Source: Neptuniibacter marinus
GTDB lineage: Bacteria; Pseudomonadota; Gammaproteobacteria; Pseudomonadales; Balneatricaceae
Direction: 5' to 3'
Assembly (NCBI RefSeq): GCF_001597725.1
Contig: NZ_LUTR01000028.1
Location: 1-40,614 of the forward strand
Length of the DNA stretch: 40,614 bases
The position numbers and the translations under genes are program-made. The notes under the pieces are model-generated. The model was given only the letters and a program-made list of their open reading frames with translations, ran no database searches and was not told the origin of the DNA. Below, piece after piece: positions 7,391 to 17,333 of this stretch. Every line of letters starts with the position of its first letter. Positions within the stretch are counted from its first letter, which is position 1.

Positions 7391-8314
7391 ATGTTTCAGG
7401 GAGACAGTAGCCCAAGGCCGGTTCCGGCTGCCCGTAACTTACTAACCTTAGATGAGTTAGTCAGCTTACGGTATTGGCCGCCAGCAAGGGGGCAGCAACG
7501 TGAACGTATGGCTATTCGAGAAGGCCATCACTTAAGCCATATTCGAGGTCGGGGTATGGAGTTTGATGATGTGCGCGAGTATCAACCTGGTGATGATATT
7601 CGACATTTAGATTGGCGGCTTATGGCTCGAACCGGCGAAGCGCATACGAAGCTGTATCGAGAAGAGCGTGAGCGCCCTGTCTTTGTAGTGACAGATTTGC
7701 GACAACCAATGCATTTTGCAACGCGAGGCCATTATAAATCAGTGTTAGCAGCTTACGCTGCAGCGATGGTTATGTGGACTACATTGGCAAACGGGGATAG
7801 AGTGGGTGGCCGTATTTTGGCTAATGACTCGGGCGATCTTTTTAAGCCAACAAACAACCGCCAACAAGTAATGCAGATGATCTCTGCGCTATCCCAAGGG
7901 TTTACCGATAAATCGGATACTCTCACTGCGTCATTGACGACTCAATTAATAGAGATTGAACCTCTTTTAAGTAGTGGAACCCTTATTTATCTGTTTAGTG
8001 ATTTTCATGATGTTGATCCAATGCTGCAGCAACACCTTATGCGTATAGCACAGCGTTGCGAGCTAAAAATGGTGCTTATCTCTGATCCTTTGGAAGCGAA
8101 ACTACCTTCGGGTAAGCATTATCGCTTTATGGGTAAAGGTCGTGAAGTTGTAATCGATGCCAATGCAAAACAGCAAGCGAACTATCACGCACAATTTCAA
8201 CAACGGATAGATCTTTTGGAGCAGCTACGAAACCTCCGAGGGGTTGAATTTGCTCATTGGCACAGTAATCAGCACCCCTTATTCAGCTTAGATGGAGGAC
8301 CTAATGGATTATAG
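7391..8314 (+). CDS. DUF58 domain protein
   Basis: This 307-residue soluble protein has the DUF58 core motif GRGMEFDDVREYQPGDDIRHLDWRL near residue 55, followed by a vWA-like fold (VFVVTDLR, LIYLFSDFHDVD). DUF58 proteins are regularly encoded directly after MoxR and are thought to be its partners. The gene begins 18 bases after the moxR stop and overlaps the next gene. Molecular function is not established. Confidence 0.88.
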   Translation: MFQGDSSPRPVPAARNLLTLDELVSLRYWPPARGQQRERMAIREGHHLSHIRGRGMEFDDVREYQPGDDIRHLDWRLMARTGEAHTKLYREERERPVFVVTDLRQPMHFATRGHYKSVLAAYAAAMVMWTTLANGDRVGGRILANDSGDLFKPTNNRQQVMQMISALSQGFTDKSDTLTASLTTQLIEIEPLLSSGTLIYLFSDFHDVDPMLQQHLMRIAQRCELKMVLISDPLEAKLPSGKHYRFMGKGREVVIDANAKQQANYHAQFQQRIDLLEQLRNLRGVEFAHWHSNQHPLFSLDGGPNGL

Positions 8315-8780
8315 TCAGATCCCTCTACGTGATATGCATACGCCGGATATGATCAGCTGGTGGCCGTTGGCTTATGGTTGGTGGTTATTAATTATTAGTC
8401 TGATCATTATTGTTGTATTTTGTGGCTGTTATTTGCGGAAAAAACTGAGTGACCCTCGACGTTATGCACTGGAGGAATTAAAGCTGCTTGAACAGAATTT
8501 CTTGCAAGATCAAGACGGTAAACGGTTAGTCATGCAAAGTAATGCACTGTTGAAACGACTTGCGCTTTCCCTCTACCCAAGGGAACAGGTCGCCCCTTTG
8601 TCGGGTGCTCGTTGGTGTCACTTTTTGCAAGAAACTGGCGCGGCACCTGATTCCGCTGTACTTGACGTGTTAGCCCAAGGCCCCTATCAGGAGCAACATT
8701 CTGGCACTATAGATGGTGCTGCCTTGATTAAGTTTTCACGGCTATGGATCAAACAGGTTAAAGGGGCTTCTCATGCTTGA
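8304..8780 (+). CDS. DUF4381 membrane protein
   Basis: This 158-residue protein has a DUF4381-type start (LRDMHTPDMISWWPLAYGWW) leading into one transmembrane helix (about 30-48), then a cytoplasmic domain. The ATG at 8304 is used because GGAGG lies 5 bases upstream of it; an in-frame ATG at 8292 precedes that ribosome site. It overlaps the DUF58 gene by 11 bases and the next gene by 8. It is a standard member of MoxR-vWA operons with no assigned biochemical role. Confidence 0.85.
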   Translation: MDYSQIPLRDMHTPDMISWWPLAYGWWLLIISLIIIVVFCGCYLRKKLSDPRRYALEELKLLEQNFLQDQDGKRLVMQSNALLKRLALSLYPREQVAPLSGARWCHFLQETGAAPDSAVLDVLAQGPYQEQHSGTIDGAALIKFSRLWIKQVKGASHA

Positions 8781-9786
8781 GTTTGCTTGGCCTTGGTTAT
8801 GGTTGTTGGCACCACTGCCTTTATTAGTAAGAATGATGTTACCCCCAGCAAGTGGCAGAAATCATAATGCTTTATATGTTCCCTTTATTGATCAAATGGA
8901 AAACGCAGTGGGTGGGCAGCATAGCCTCGTTGGTCGTAATAGCTATACCGGCTTTATCTTAGCGTTTATTGTTTGGCTGTTTTTAGTCGCGGCTGTTACG
9001 AAACCGCAGTGGTTGGGTGAACCCATTCCACAGCAATTAGAGGGTAGAGATTTAGTACTGGCTGTTGATCTGTCTGAAAGTATGTTTGAAACGGATTTTG
9101 AGCTCAACGGTCAGTTGATTAATCGCCTTGTTGCTACCCGAATTGTTGCGGGGGATTTTATTGAACGGCGGCAAGGTGATCGTGTCGGTTTAATACTGTT
9201 TGGTGAAAAAGCCTATGTTCAAGCGCCTTTGACGCATGACCGGAAAACTGTGAAAGCGTTACTGGATGAGGCTCAAATTGGCTTAGCGGGTAAGTCAACG
9301 GCGATAGGAGATGCGATCGGACTTGCGGTTAAGCGTTTCCAAAAGTCTGATAAGAAACAGCGAGTTTTAATATTACTAACTGATGGTACGAGTAATGCTG
9401 GTGCTTTAGACCCATTAGTGGCTGCTGAATTAGCAGCTAAAGAAGGCTTTAAAATTTATACCATAGGTGTCGGGGCGGATACCCGCTTAGGGTTGTTAGG
9501 GGCTTTTTCGGGTTTTAATTCTTACATGCAAGCATCCTCTAACAGTAATATTGATGAAGCTACGCTCACCTCGATTGCAGACAAAACGGGCGGTAAATAT
9601 TTCCGTGCACGGGATATCGATCAGCTAGCTGAAATTTATGAGCTGTTAGATGAGCTCGAACCTATCTCGCAAGATAATGAGTTTTTTCGCCCCATTGAGT
9701 CGCTTTATCATTGGCCTTTGTTAGCGGCGTTACTCTTAGCTTTTATCTTGCTTCTTTTCTCTTTTAAGTATGTGAAGGAAGGGTAA
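8773..9786 (+). CDS. von Willebrand factor A membrane protein, BatA type
   Basis: This 337-residue protein has an N-terminal BatA segment with two membrane helices (about 5-20 and 60-80), a vWA domain and a C-terminal helix (about 312-332). The metal-ion-dependent adhesion site is intact: DLSES, the downstream threonine region GLAGKSTAIGDA, and LLTDGTSNAG. Such proteins sit in the inner membrane with the vWA domain facing the periplasm and are paired with MoxR ATPases. Translation is coupled to the DUF4381 gene by overlap. Confidence 0.88.
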   Translation: MLEFAWPWLWLLAPLPLLVRMMLPPASGRNHNALYVPFIDQMENAVGGQHSLVGRNSYTGFILAFIVWLFLVAAVTKPQWLGEPIPQQLEGRDLVLAVDLSESMFETDFELNGQLINRLVATRIVAGDFIERRQGDRVGLILFGEKAYVQAPLTHDRKTVKALLDEAQIGLAGKSTAIGDAIGLAVKRFQKSDKKQRVLILLTDGTSNAGALDPLVAAELAAKEGFKIYTIGVGADTRLGLLGAFSGFNSYMQASSNSNIDEATLTSIADKTGGKYFRARDIDQLAEIYELLDELEPISQDNEFFRPIESLYHWPLLAALLLAFILLLFSFKYVKEG

Positions 9787-9789
9787 AGG

Positions 9790-11847
9790 ATGGATTTTTT
9801 TACGATGTTAACTACATTTCATTTTTTACAGCCCAGTTGGCTTTTGCTAATTCCTGTAACCGTCGCCGTTGCTTATTTTTCTGCTAAAAAGCGTGTCAAT
9901 CGTACCTACTGGCAAGCGATCTGTGATCCTGAATTAATTCCTTTTCTAGAGCAAAAAGGCGAGGGACGTTCCTCACGGCTCTTTATAAGTTTGCTAATAG
10001 CAGCCTTACTATTAATTGTGGCTGCGGCTCAGCCTGTTTGGGAAAAACAACCTCAACCTGTTTTTAAACAAGGTAATGCGTTAGTCATTGCGTTGGACCT
10101 TTCTGCATCAATGAATGCCGAGGATATTAAACCCAGTCGGCTGCAGAGGGCTCGCTTCAAGATTGAAGACTTATTGGCACGTATACCCGACGCGCAGGTA
10201 GCGTTACTGGTTTATGCTGCTGAAGCGTTTAGCGTAACTCCGCTTACGGATGACAGCGATACCATATTGGCCCAATTGCCAGCAATGGTCCCTGAGATTA
10301 TGCCTGTTCAAGGGAGTCGAGCGGATAAGGCGCTTATACTAGCTGATCAGCTACTAACTCAGGCAGGTATCGCACGAGGTAATATTTTATTGGTAAGTGA
10401 TGAAGTTCTCCCTGTAGATATTGCAGCCATTGCTACTCGTCTAAAAAGCCAAGGTCGTCAGATCTCGATTTTGGGGGTGGGTACTGAGCAGGGTGCACCA
10501 ATTAATACAGAACAAGGCATATTAAAAGATCAAAATGGGCAAGTCATCGTTGCTAAGGTGCAGGCGTCGCTTATGCAAGAATCTGCAGGCCTTGGTGGTG
10601 GCCAAGCAAAAATGATTACGGTCGATGATAGTGATATTAATTATTTGGTTGCTCAATTTCAGCGAGATGAACAACGGCCGGCTGAATCTAACGAAAAAAT
10701 GGATAGATGGGTAGCTGAAGGACCTTGGTTTATTTTGTGTGCTCTGCCGTTTGTCTTAATGGTTTTTCGTCGGGGTGTCGTTGCGCTACTTATACCGTTG
10801 TTGCTTCCTATCGTGCTGCTCGGAGGCGGGGGATATAGCAACTCAGCAGAAGCAGAACCCGTTAAGGCGACTGACCATAAGGGCGAGGATAGTGTAGCGA
10901 GTAGCCGCCAAGTGTGGGCAGACCTCTGGCAAACGAAAGATCAGCAAGCCTTAGCGCTTTATCGGTCAGGGGATAAGGCGGGTGCTGCAGAGGTCTTTGA
11001 AAACCCGAAGTGGAAACAGTTTTCATACTATGAGAGTGGTCAATATGATAAGGCTGAAACGGTAACTGTAACACCTCAGACACCTGCTGAATGGTATAAC
11101 CTTGGCAATATTTTAGCGCGTAAAGGCGAGTTAGAACGTGCTTTAAATGCCTATGATCAGGCTCTTGAGGCGCAGCCTGATTTTGAGGATGCGCGTTATA
11201 ACCGTAACGTGGTAGAAGAGTTGTTTAAACAGCAATCGAAGCAGAAGCAAAATAATGCCACGCCTAACGGGCAGCAAAAGGAAAACTCCCAGAAAAACAA
11301 TGGAGATGGTTCTGACAACGAAGATGCTAACGGCCAAAATTCAGAGGAAGGTATGGCTAGCGATAGTAATACTGAAGGTGCTGGGGCACAAAATGGCTCA
11401 TCGCAAAAGGCTAATCAGCAAACAGGTGGTTCTGACAATCAATCCCAAGTACCAAAACAGCACACAAAAAACACTGTGTCTGATGACCAGGTTTCCTCCG
11501 AGGGGAGTCAGGGATCTAGCGAACAAGATAAATCGGCTGCTGATGAACAGCTACAACAAGCCTTAAAAGATAAGATCGATCAACAATTGAAGGATGAGTC
11601 GGATTCGACTGCAGCCTTGAATGATATTGAAGATAATACCGCTGATGATAAAAAAGTGAGGCCTAGCGGGATAGCGCCTACCGGGAGAGCAGAACAAATA
11701 AGCCAACCTTTAGATGAGGCGGAGCAAGCGCGACAGCAATTATTGAACCGGATTGAGGATGATCCTGCTGGACTGTGGAGAAGGAAATTTATCTATCAAT
11801 ATCGTCAGCAGTCTAGTGGGCAAGCGGTTGAGGAGAAACAGTGGTGA
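9790..11847 (+). CDS. vWA-TPR fusion membrane protein (BatB/BatC type)
   Basis: This 685-residue protein combines a BatB-like part and a BatC-like part. The BatB-like part has membrane helices near 15-30 and 60-80, a vWA domain with MIDAS motif DLSASMN, and a helix pair near 315-350. The TPR motif reads AEWYNLGNILARKGELERALNAYDQALEAQPDFEDARYNR. The last 200 residues are low complexity, rich in Q, N, S, D and E, and probably unstructured. In Bacteroides-type bat operons BatB and BatC are often separate; a fusion is common in Gammaproteobacteria. It starts 3 bases after the previous stop and overlaps batD by 4 bases. Confidence 0.85.
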   Translation: MDFFTMLTTFHFLQPSWLLLIPVTVAVAYFSAKKRVNRTYWQAICDPELIPFLEQKGEGRSSRLFISLLIAALLLIVAAAQPVWEKQPQPVFKQGNALVIALDLSASMNAEDIKPSRLQRARFKIEDLLARIPDAQVALLVYAAEAFSVTPLTDDSDTILAQLPAMVPEIMPVQGSRADKALILADQLLTQAGIARGNILLVSDEVLPVDIAAIATRLKSQGRQISILGVGTEQGAPINTEQGILKDQNGQVIVAKVQASLMQESAGLGGGQAKMITVDDSDINYLVAQFQRDEQRPAESNEKMDRWVAEGPWFILCALPFVLMVFRRGVVALLIPLLLPIVLLGGGGYSNSAEAEPVKATDHKGEDSVASSRQVWADLWQTKDQQALALYRSGDKAGAAEVFENPKWKQFSYYESGQYDKAETVTVTPQTPAEWYNLGNILARKGELERALNAYDQALEAQPDFEDARYNRNVVEELFKQQSKQKQNNATPNGQQKENSQKNNGDGSDNEDANGQNSEEGMASDSNTEGAGAQNGSSQKANQQTGGSDNQSQVPKQHTKNTVSDDQVSSEGSQGSSEQDKSAADEQLQQALKDKIDQQLKDESDSTAALNDIEDNTADDKKVRPSGIAPTGRAEQISQPLDEAEQARQQLLNRIEDDPAGLWRRKFIYQYRQQSSGQAVEEKQW

Positions 11848-13607
11848 GATTATTTAGGTTATTATCAATTGTATTGATGTTACTGACCAGCGTTCAGCTT
11901 CATGCGGCTATTAGTAGTCAGATTGATCGTAATGTGGTTGAGCAGGGACAAACATTTTTATTAATGCTGAGTTTCACACAAAATGATTTAAGAGGCGTAG
12001 ATCTATCGCCCTTAGAAGAAGACTTTGAGATTATTAGTCGCAGTCACCAATCAGGAACCAGTATTATCAATGGTGAATTGAAAACGAGTACCAAACTTAT
12101 CATTACTTTAGCGCCAAAACGTGCGGGTAAACTAGAGGTCCCAGCTGTAAGCCTTAATAGCCAACAAAGCCAATCGCATGAAATAGAAGTAAAACCCGTT
12201 AAACAGCTATCGGCGGTGGATGGAGGAGTTGAGTTACTTTCCACCTTGTCCGACTCTGAGCCTAGGGTGCAACAGCCGATTATCTATCAAATGAACCTTG
12301 TCTTAGGACAGCGTATTTATAATGCGTCTTTTCAAGAGCCAACGATTAAACAAGGTAAAGCGCTGATTCAGCCCTTAGGTGAACAGCGCCAGTATCGCCA
12401 AACATTAAATGGTCGAGAGATGTTGGTTGTTGAGCAATCATGGCTTATTATCCCTCAGCAAAGTGGGGCGTTAAATATTGAGGGAGCAAAACTTAGTGCT
12501 GAAATACGTAATGTGAATGGTAGTATTGATCCGTTTCGACGTATGAATGATCCCCGTGCTGTACGACGTATCTACCTTTCTGCCGATAGCTATACCGTAG
12601 AGGTTACGCCGATACCAAAAAGTTTTAGTGGGCGGGATTGGATTGCAGCCACTGATTTGAGCCTTAAAAGCGAGATGAGTAGTGATGATTGGAAGGTTGG
12701 TGAACCGGTTACCCGTATTATTACGCTTCAGGCCAAAGGTATAGGTCAAGATCAACTTCCCGAGATTGTTTTACCGTCGTTGCTCGGTATTAAACAATAC
12801 GCAGCGAAACCAGTTTACGAGCAAGATCAGAAAAACAATGAATTGGGTGTCACTATGACACAAGAGATAACTATTATCCCGAGCCAGCAGGGAGAGGTTA
12901 TTTTGCCAGAAGTTAAGTTGCCTTGGTGGAACACTGAAACAAATAAAGAAGAAGTGGCGATTTTACCCAAGCAAGCCATTAACGTTCTACCATCTGATTT
13001 AGGTAACTTTACAGAGAGTACTGAGCATAGCCCAAATACTTTAAAGGCAAATACACCGATCGAAGAGATTGCTCCTTCCTCGGTTCAGAATAAACAGAGT
13101 ATAACGCCGGTATCACCATCACAATTAAGTGCCGATTATCCAGCAACGAAAGAGTGGGCTGCAAGTTATAGATCTTGGATATTAATTTTCGTCATGGTTG
13201 TGGTTGGTGGCATTTTAGGAAGTATTATTACGATCTTATTTTATAAACGTTCTAGGTCATCGGTGGGCGATTCTACTCTCCATAATGCTCAGCAGAATAG
13301 CAGTGTTTCACGTAGCTTAAATACTTTGCAGAAAGCTTGTAAAAGTAACGATCCACATCGTGCTCGTGATGCATTATTAACATGGGGGCGAGTTGCGCTG
13401 GATTGTAAGCATTTAAATAGTTTGCAGCAGAAACTACCATCTGACGTACGTGATCTTATTAATGAACTCAATAGCTGTTGCTACGATAAGGCGCGTAGAG
13501 ATTGGAAGGGGGATAAGCTTTGGCGGGCAATACAAGGTTATGACTTAAAAGGGGGTAAGTGCAAGCTAGATCACTTAGAACCTTTAGTTCCTCGTATGGG
13601 TTGTTAG
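11844..13607 (+). CDS. BatD family protein
   Basis: This protein of about 587 residues begins with a signal peptide (RLFRLLSIVLMLLTSVQLHA). Beta-rich Ig-like repeats of the BatD ('oxygen tolerance') family follow through about residue 390, then one membrane helix (SWILIFVMVVVGGILGSI, near 447-465) and a cytoplasmic tail. Two adjacent GTG codons (11841, 11844) can start it. I use 11844, which overlaps the preceding stop as GTGA and sits 8 bases after AGGAG; 11841 is equally possible. It is the last gene of the moxR operon and is closed by a strong terminator. Confidence 0.85.
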   Translation: MRLFRLLSIVLMLLTSVQLHAAISSQIDRNVVEQGQTFLLMLSFTQNDLRGVDLSPLEEDFEIISRSHQSGTSIINGELKTSTKLIITLAPKRAGKLEVPAVSLNSQQSQSHEIEVKPVKQLSAVDGGVELLSTLSDSEPRVQQPIIYQMNLVLGQRIYNASFQEPTIKQGKALIQPLGEQRQYRQTLNGREMLVVEQSWLIIPQQSGALNIEGAKLSAEIRNVNGSIDPFRRMNDPRAVRRIYLSADSYTVEVTPIPKSFSGRDWIAATDLSLKSEMSSDDWKVGEPVTRIITLQAKGIGQDQLPEIVLPSLLGIKQYAAKPVYEQDQKNNELGVTMTQEITIIPSQQGEVILPEVKLPWWNTETNKEEVAILPKQAINVLPSDLGNFTESTEHSPNTLKANTPIEEIAPSSVQNKQSITPVSPSQLSADYPATKEWAASYRSWILIFVMVVVGGILGSIITILFYKRSRSSVGDSTLHNAQQNSSVSRSLNTLQKACKSNDPHRARDALLTWGRVALDCKHLNSLQQKLPSDVRDLINELNSCCYDKARRDWKGDKLWRAIQGYDLKGGKCKLDHLEPLVPRMGC

Positions 13608-13639
13608 CGCTTTTAATCGTATTTCGTACAAATAGTTAA

Positions 13640-13665
13640 AGGCGGGTATACCGCCTTTTTTTTTT
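13640..13665 (+). terminator. Rho-independent terminator of the moxR-bat operon
   Basis: GGCGG (13641-13645) pairs with CCGCC (13651-13655), extended by a flanking A-T pair, with a 5-base loop and a following run of ten T. This is a textbook intrinsic terminator. Confidence 0.92.
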
Positions 13666-14047
13666 CTCTAAGTAGTGTTACCTTCCGTTCTATTGATCTC
13701 AATTGATTGCTCATTTGAGTTATAGGTTGAAATGAACTGAATTATACTTACTTGCTTTTTTATTGCGCCGCATCATTTTTTTATTGTCCTGTGTGTGATT
13801 TATTTCGCTATATCTCAACCTAATGATAGCCTTTGAAGATATTTCTAATATACTGAAATAATAAGAATAAAATTATATTTAACTATTTCTTGTTGGTGAC
13901 TTAAGCTTAGCTTATTAATGTGTAACAAAGAGTTAAAAAGTGTGTAGTATTAATTTTTATGTACACTGCAATAACTAAAGAATACGGTAGCAGGGGATTA
14001 ATTAGCCAAGGAACAAATCGAACATTTGGTCGATATGGGAGCTTAGG
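13666..14047. other. Intergenic region upstream of the chemoreceptor gene
   Basis: These 380 AT-rich bases have no open frame of note. GGGAG about 7 bases before the ATG at 14048 is the ribosome site. I looked for a flagellar sigma-28 promoter and a c-di-GMP riboswitch and found neither convincingly. A short inverted repeat (ATCGA-N8-TCGAT) lies near 14018-14035. Confidence 0.4.
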
Positions 14048-15589
14048 ATGCATTGCACGGGTACGGAGCGAAAATTTTCAAATCAACTAAGGCTGATCTC
14101 TACGACGGACCTGAAAGGCCAGATTACTTATGCTAATTCTGAATTTTGCGAGGTATCAGGCTATAACGCTGATGAATTAATTGGTTGTCAGCACAATATT
14201 GTTCGTCATCCGGATATGCCCCCAACTGCTTTTTCTGATCTTTGGGATCATGCAAATAAAAGTAAGCCATGGATGGGATTGGTTAAAAATCGCTGCAAAA
14301 ATGGTGATTACTACTGGGTGCAAGCTTACATAACCCCTCTCTTTGATAAAAAGGGAGAAAAGGTTGGCTATCAATCAGTTCGAACAAAGCCGACAGATGA
14401 ACAAATCATCCATGCAGAGAAGGCTTACGCAAAAGTTTTACGTAAACCTGCTTCTATCAAGGCAACAAGCCTTGTGACTAAGGTTATGTCAGTTACATTA
14501 CTTTTTGCTTTAGCGATGATTGTTACGGCGTTTAGTCCAGAGAATGCCATGCTGCAAGGTCTAGTGACGATCGCTCTTTGCGTACTTCTGCTGGTTACTA
14601 ATTATTACCTGCTTTTACCCCTTAAGCGAATTAGGCAATATAGCCAAGCGATCTATGTTAACCCGTTAGCGCAATATGCGATGACCAGTAGTATGAATGA
14701 GGTTGGTTCTGCGGAATTAGCTAATTATATGATGCAGTCACGTCTTCGAACGGTGATTGGGCGGGTAGAGGATAGTATCGATCTTTTAAGTCACTTTATG
14801 CAAGCAACTCAAGAGTCTATTGAAGAAACCACACAGGGGATAAAGCAACAGAACCTTGAGAGTGATATGTTAGCCAGTGCGGCGACGCAAATGTCGACGA
14901 CTGCCCATCAAATTGCGGAGAATACTGCTCAAACCTCAGAAGCAACACAATCCACCGCGCAGTTAGCAAATACAGGCAAAGTAATTGTTGGCGATATGAT
15001 TGAGGGTATTAAAGAGCTTGTTGGTGAGGTAGAGCATGCAAGTGACTCATCCGAAGAGCTTAAAGTAAAGGCTGCTGAGGTCGAGCAGATTGTTAATATT
15101 ATTAACAGCATAGCTGAACAGACTAATTTACTGGCTCTAAATGCGGCTATTGAAGCAGCCCGTGCTGGTGATCATGGGCGTGGTTTTTCCGTGGTTGCTG
15201 ATGAAGTGAGGGGCTTAGCTCAACGAACACAAGAGTCGACAGGGGAGATAGGTTCGACAATTGATGCTATCCAAAAGCAAGTATCAATGACCGTCGATAT
15301 AATGGCTCGTTGTAATCAACACGCCCATGCGAATATAGAACGTGCGGAAAATACTGGGCGTTCATTTGATAATGTAGATGAAGCGATGGTCAATATTACT
15401 GATAGATCGACTCAAGTAGCAACGGCTTCAGAAGAGCAAAGTGCGGTTGCTGAAGAGATCAGTCAGAATATTTTTAACATCCGTGAAGCGGCAAGAAACA
15501 ATAGTGAAATATCAAAGCAGATGATGGATTCTTCTGAGGAATTGGCTAACTTAATTGTAGATTTGAGGTCTATGCTCAAAACTATTTAG
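14048..15589 (+). CDS. PAS-domain methyl-accepting chemotaxis protein (Aer-like)
   Basis: This 513-residue chemoreceptor has an N-terminal cytoplasmic PAS domain (about 15-115; [20 protein letters not shown] and NIVRHPDMP are typical of Aer), two closely spaced membrane helices (about 142-162 and 168-190), and a long signalling coiled coil. The conserved hairpin tip is [20 protein letters not shown]. There is no periplasmic ligand domain. In Aer-type proteins the PAS domain binds FAD and reports redox or energy state; here that is inferred from similarity. There is no C-terminal methyltransferase-binding pentapeptide (it ends SMLKTI). It appears to be a single-gene transcript. Confidence 0.9.
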   Translation: MHCTGTERKFSNQLRLISTTDLKGQITYANSEFCEVSGYNADELIGCQHNIVRHPDMPPTAFSDLWDHANKSKPWMGLVKNRCKNGDYYWVQAYITPLFDKKGEKVGYQSVRTKPTDEQIIHAEKAYAKVLRKPASIKATSLVTKVMSVTLLFALAMIVTAFSPENAMLQGLVTIALCVLLLVTNYYLLLPLKRIRQYSQAIYVNPLAQYAMTSSMNEVGSAELANYMMQSRLRTVIGRVEDSIDLLSHFMQATQESIEETTQGIKQQNLESDMLASAATQMSTTAHQIAENTAQTSEATQSTAQLANTGKVIVGDMIEGIKELVGEVEHASDSSEELKVKAAEVEQIVNIINSIAEQTNLLALNAAIEAARAGDHGRGFSVVADEVRGLAQRTQESTGEIGSTIDAIQKQVSMTVDIMARCNQHAHANIERAENTGRSFDNVDEAMVNITDRSTQVATASEEQSAVAEEISQNIFNIREAARNNSEISKQMMDSSEELANLIVDLRSMLKTI

Positions 15590-15618
15590 CGGGATTTTCT
15601 GCCGATTTTTTATAATGC

Positions 15619-15642
15619 AGCCCCTTACATAAGTAAGAGGCT
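15619..15642. terminator. Hairpin between convergent chemoreceptor and TauE genes
   Basis: The arms 15619-15628 and 15633-15642 pair with a single mismatch over a 4-base loop. No T-run follows on either strand, so it is only a possible bidirectional terminator. Confidence 0.35.
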
Positions 15643-15701
15643 TATCTACAAGTTATATGGTTGTTGATAATTAATTGTCGGTATAAATGTAAGCTGGCAT
15701 A

Positions 15702-16475
15702 TTAAATAGTATAAGTGTCATAAAAAAAGTAAGCAGTAATGGCGATACTTGCAAAAATAACCAATTGGCGTACAGCTTGCTGCGGAAGCTTTTTGGATAA
15801 GATTGCGGCAACATACCCACCGGCAAGGGAGCCTAAAAGTACTATAGTTCCTGAATACCAATCAATTGCCCCATCAATCATAAACAGTATGATAGCAATG
15901 AGTGATACTAAAGAAGAGACTAAGAGTTTCAGTCCATTCATCACGTTAATATCACTATAACCTGCAAGGGCTAGATAGCTTAATGTAATAATACCTAGGC
16001 CCGCATTGAAAAAGCCTCCATAAATAGCAACGCCCAGCAGTAAAAGTGCCAGTAACAGAGTTCCCATAGATGATGCATGTCTATGCATAGTCGCCAGCTT
16101 TTTTAGTGAGCTGTTTAGTTGTCCGCCAAAGATAAAGAGAAGTGTTGCGAATAGTAAGAGCCAAGGAACAGCTTCCATAAAAACGGCTTCGGGGGTTTGT
16201 AGTAAGAGCCAGGCCCCAGCAATTCCGCCTATTAAACTCAGAATAGTTATTTTTAGTAGCTCTTTTTTATGCGCCATAATTTCTTTACGAAAAGCAAAGG
16301 TTCCGCTGATATAGCCTGCGCTGGATGCAAACGTATTTGTGGCATTAGCGATAATGGGGGGAACACCAGCAAATAGTAAAGCTGGGAAGGTGATAAAGCT
16401 TCCTCCACCGGCCACGGAATTTAAAATCCCACCTAAAAAGCCTGCAATAAAAAGTACTAATAATTCGAAAGTCAT
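15702..16475 (-). CDS. TauE/SafE family membrane transporter
   Basis: This 257-residue protein is almost entirely hydrophobic, with seven to eight membrane helices. It opens with the family repeat GFLGGILNSVAGGGSFITFP and continues ANATNTFASSAGYISG; a second half-repeat appears near GGFFNAGLGI. TauE/SafE (DUF81) members export sulfite, sulfoacetate and other small organosulfonates or anions. The substrate here is not determinable because no sulfonate genes adjoin it. The ATG at 16475 has no clear Shine-Dalgarno sequence. The 185 bases upstream show no gene. Confidence 0.87.
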   Translation of the reverse strand: MTFELLVLFIAGFLGGILNSVAGGGSFITFPALLFAGVPPIIANATNTFASSAGYISGTFAFRKEIMAHKKELLKITILSLIGGIAGAWLLLQTPEAVFMEAVPWLLLFATLLFIFGGQLNSSLKKLATMHRHASSMGTLLLALLLLGVAIYGGFFNAGLGIITLSYLALAGYSDINVMNGLKLLVSSLVSLIAIILFMIDGAIDWYSGTIVLLGSLAGGYVAAILSKKLPQQAVRQLVIFASIAITAYFFYDTYTI

Positions 16476-16660
16476 AAGCGGGTAGTCATTTAGTAAAGAG
16501 AGATTTAATTGAGTATTTTCGCATTTTAGGGAACAACTAGAACCCGTATTTATACGTAGTTCTGCTCTAGTGAATAGATTTTAGGTTATATAAAAAGGGA
16601 TAGGTAGAGGGTGATCAGTCGAGCACTTCGCCTAGTTACAATATTTGTTCCTATAGGACG

Positions 16661-17236
16661 TTAAGTTTCGGCTAAAGAGAGATTAGATTCCGTAGTAATG
16701 ATCTTCATTAATGCATCTATACCTGCTTCAAGGGAGTTGTTATTGTCAATATATTGCATTGAATCATCCTGTAGTAGGTGGAGAAGTGATGCATGTTGTT
16801 TTAGACGCTGATCTATTTCAGTCAGTGATTCTCGCCCTCGCTGAATAAGCCGTTTTTTTAATTGCTCCGTTTCTACAGTGACCATGATCGGTGTAATCGA
16901 TTTGAAGCGCTCCTTCGCTTCGGCTAAATGGCCTCTAGAGCCGTTGATGATCACACGATGTCCTTGGGCGACCCATATCTCTACCTCCTTCCCTATGCCA
17001 TATAGATGTCCATGGGAGGCCCAGTGCATGCAGAACATTTCATTATTTTTGCGTAACTCAAATTCTGATTCAGTTAAGTGAACATGGTTTTCGCCACCGG
17101 CACTAACGGCGCGTGTAATATAGCGGTGTGCAATAAATACATTATGGCTATGTTCCAATCGTTGGCGACAACCTTGGAGAAGAGAATCTTTTCCCGATCC
17201 TGATGCGCCCATGAGATAGTACAAATGTCCGCTCAT
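16661..17236 (-). CDS. phnN: Ribose 1,5-bisphosphate phosphokinase PhnN
   Basis: This 191-residue P-loop kinase has the guanylate-kinase-like fold. It has Walker A GASGSGKD (about 10-17), the region HRYITRAVSAGGENHVHLTESEF, and NGSRGHLAEAKERF. PhnN phosphorylates ribose 1,5-bisphosphate to PRPP, the last step of phosphonate carbon-phosphorus lyase catabolism and a route to NAD and PRPP. No other phn genes are near, so a role outside phosphonate use, or a phn operon elsewhere, must be considered. AAGGA lies 5 bases before the ATG. Confidence 0.87.
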   Translation of the reverse strand: MSGHLYYLMGASGSGKDSLLQGCRQRLEHSHNVFIAHRYITRAVSAGGENHVHLTESEFELRKNNEMFCMHWASHGHLYGIGKEVEIWVAQGHRVIINGSRGHLAEAKERFKSITPIMVTVETEQLKKRLIQRGRESLTEIDQRLKQHASLLHLLQDDSMQYIDNNNSLEAGIDALMKIITTESNLSLAET

Positions 17237-17266
17237 TAGTATCCTTAATAACCGCTGATATTTACT

Positions 17267-17287
17267 CTATTTATACAGGATAAATAG
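17267..17287. repeat. Inverted repeat upstream of phnN
   Basis: CTATTTAT (17267-17274) and ATAAATAG (17280-17287) form perfect 8-bp arms separated by 5 bases, 31-51 bases upstream of phnN and downstream of the DUF1127 gene. It could be an operator or a weak transcript end; the AT-rich stem argues against a strong terminator. Confidence 0.4.
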
Positions 17288-17333
17288 ACTATATTTTGCA
17301 TTGGCTTATATTATTTCTAATTTGCGGCTCTCG

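Noticed and set aside
6365-13607. moxR-vWA-bat operon as a novel system or a methanol dehydrogenase (mxa) cluster
   Set aside because: Gene order and domains match the widespread MoxR-DUF58-DUF4381-BatA-BatB/C-BatD operon. No mxaF/xoxF dehydrogenase genes are present in the window.
13960-14047. Sigma-28 flagellar promoter or c-di-GMP riboswitch before the chemoreceptor
   Set aside because: TAAAGAAT is followed at the right spacing by a poor match to GCCGATAA, and the conserved riboswitch core is missing despite a GGTAGC-like stretch.
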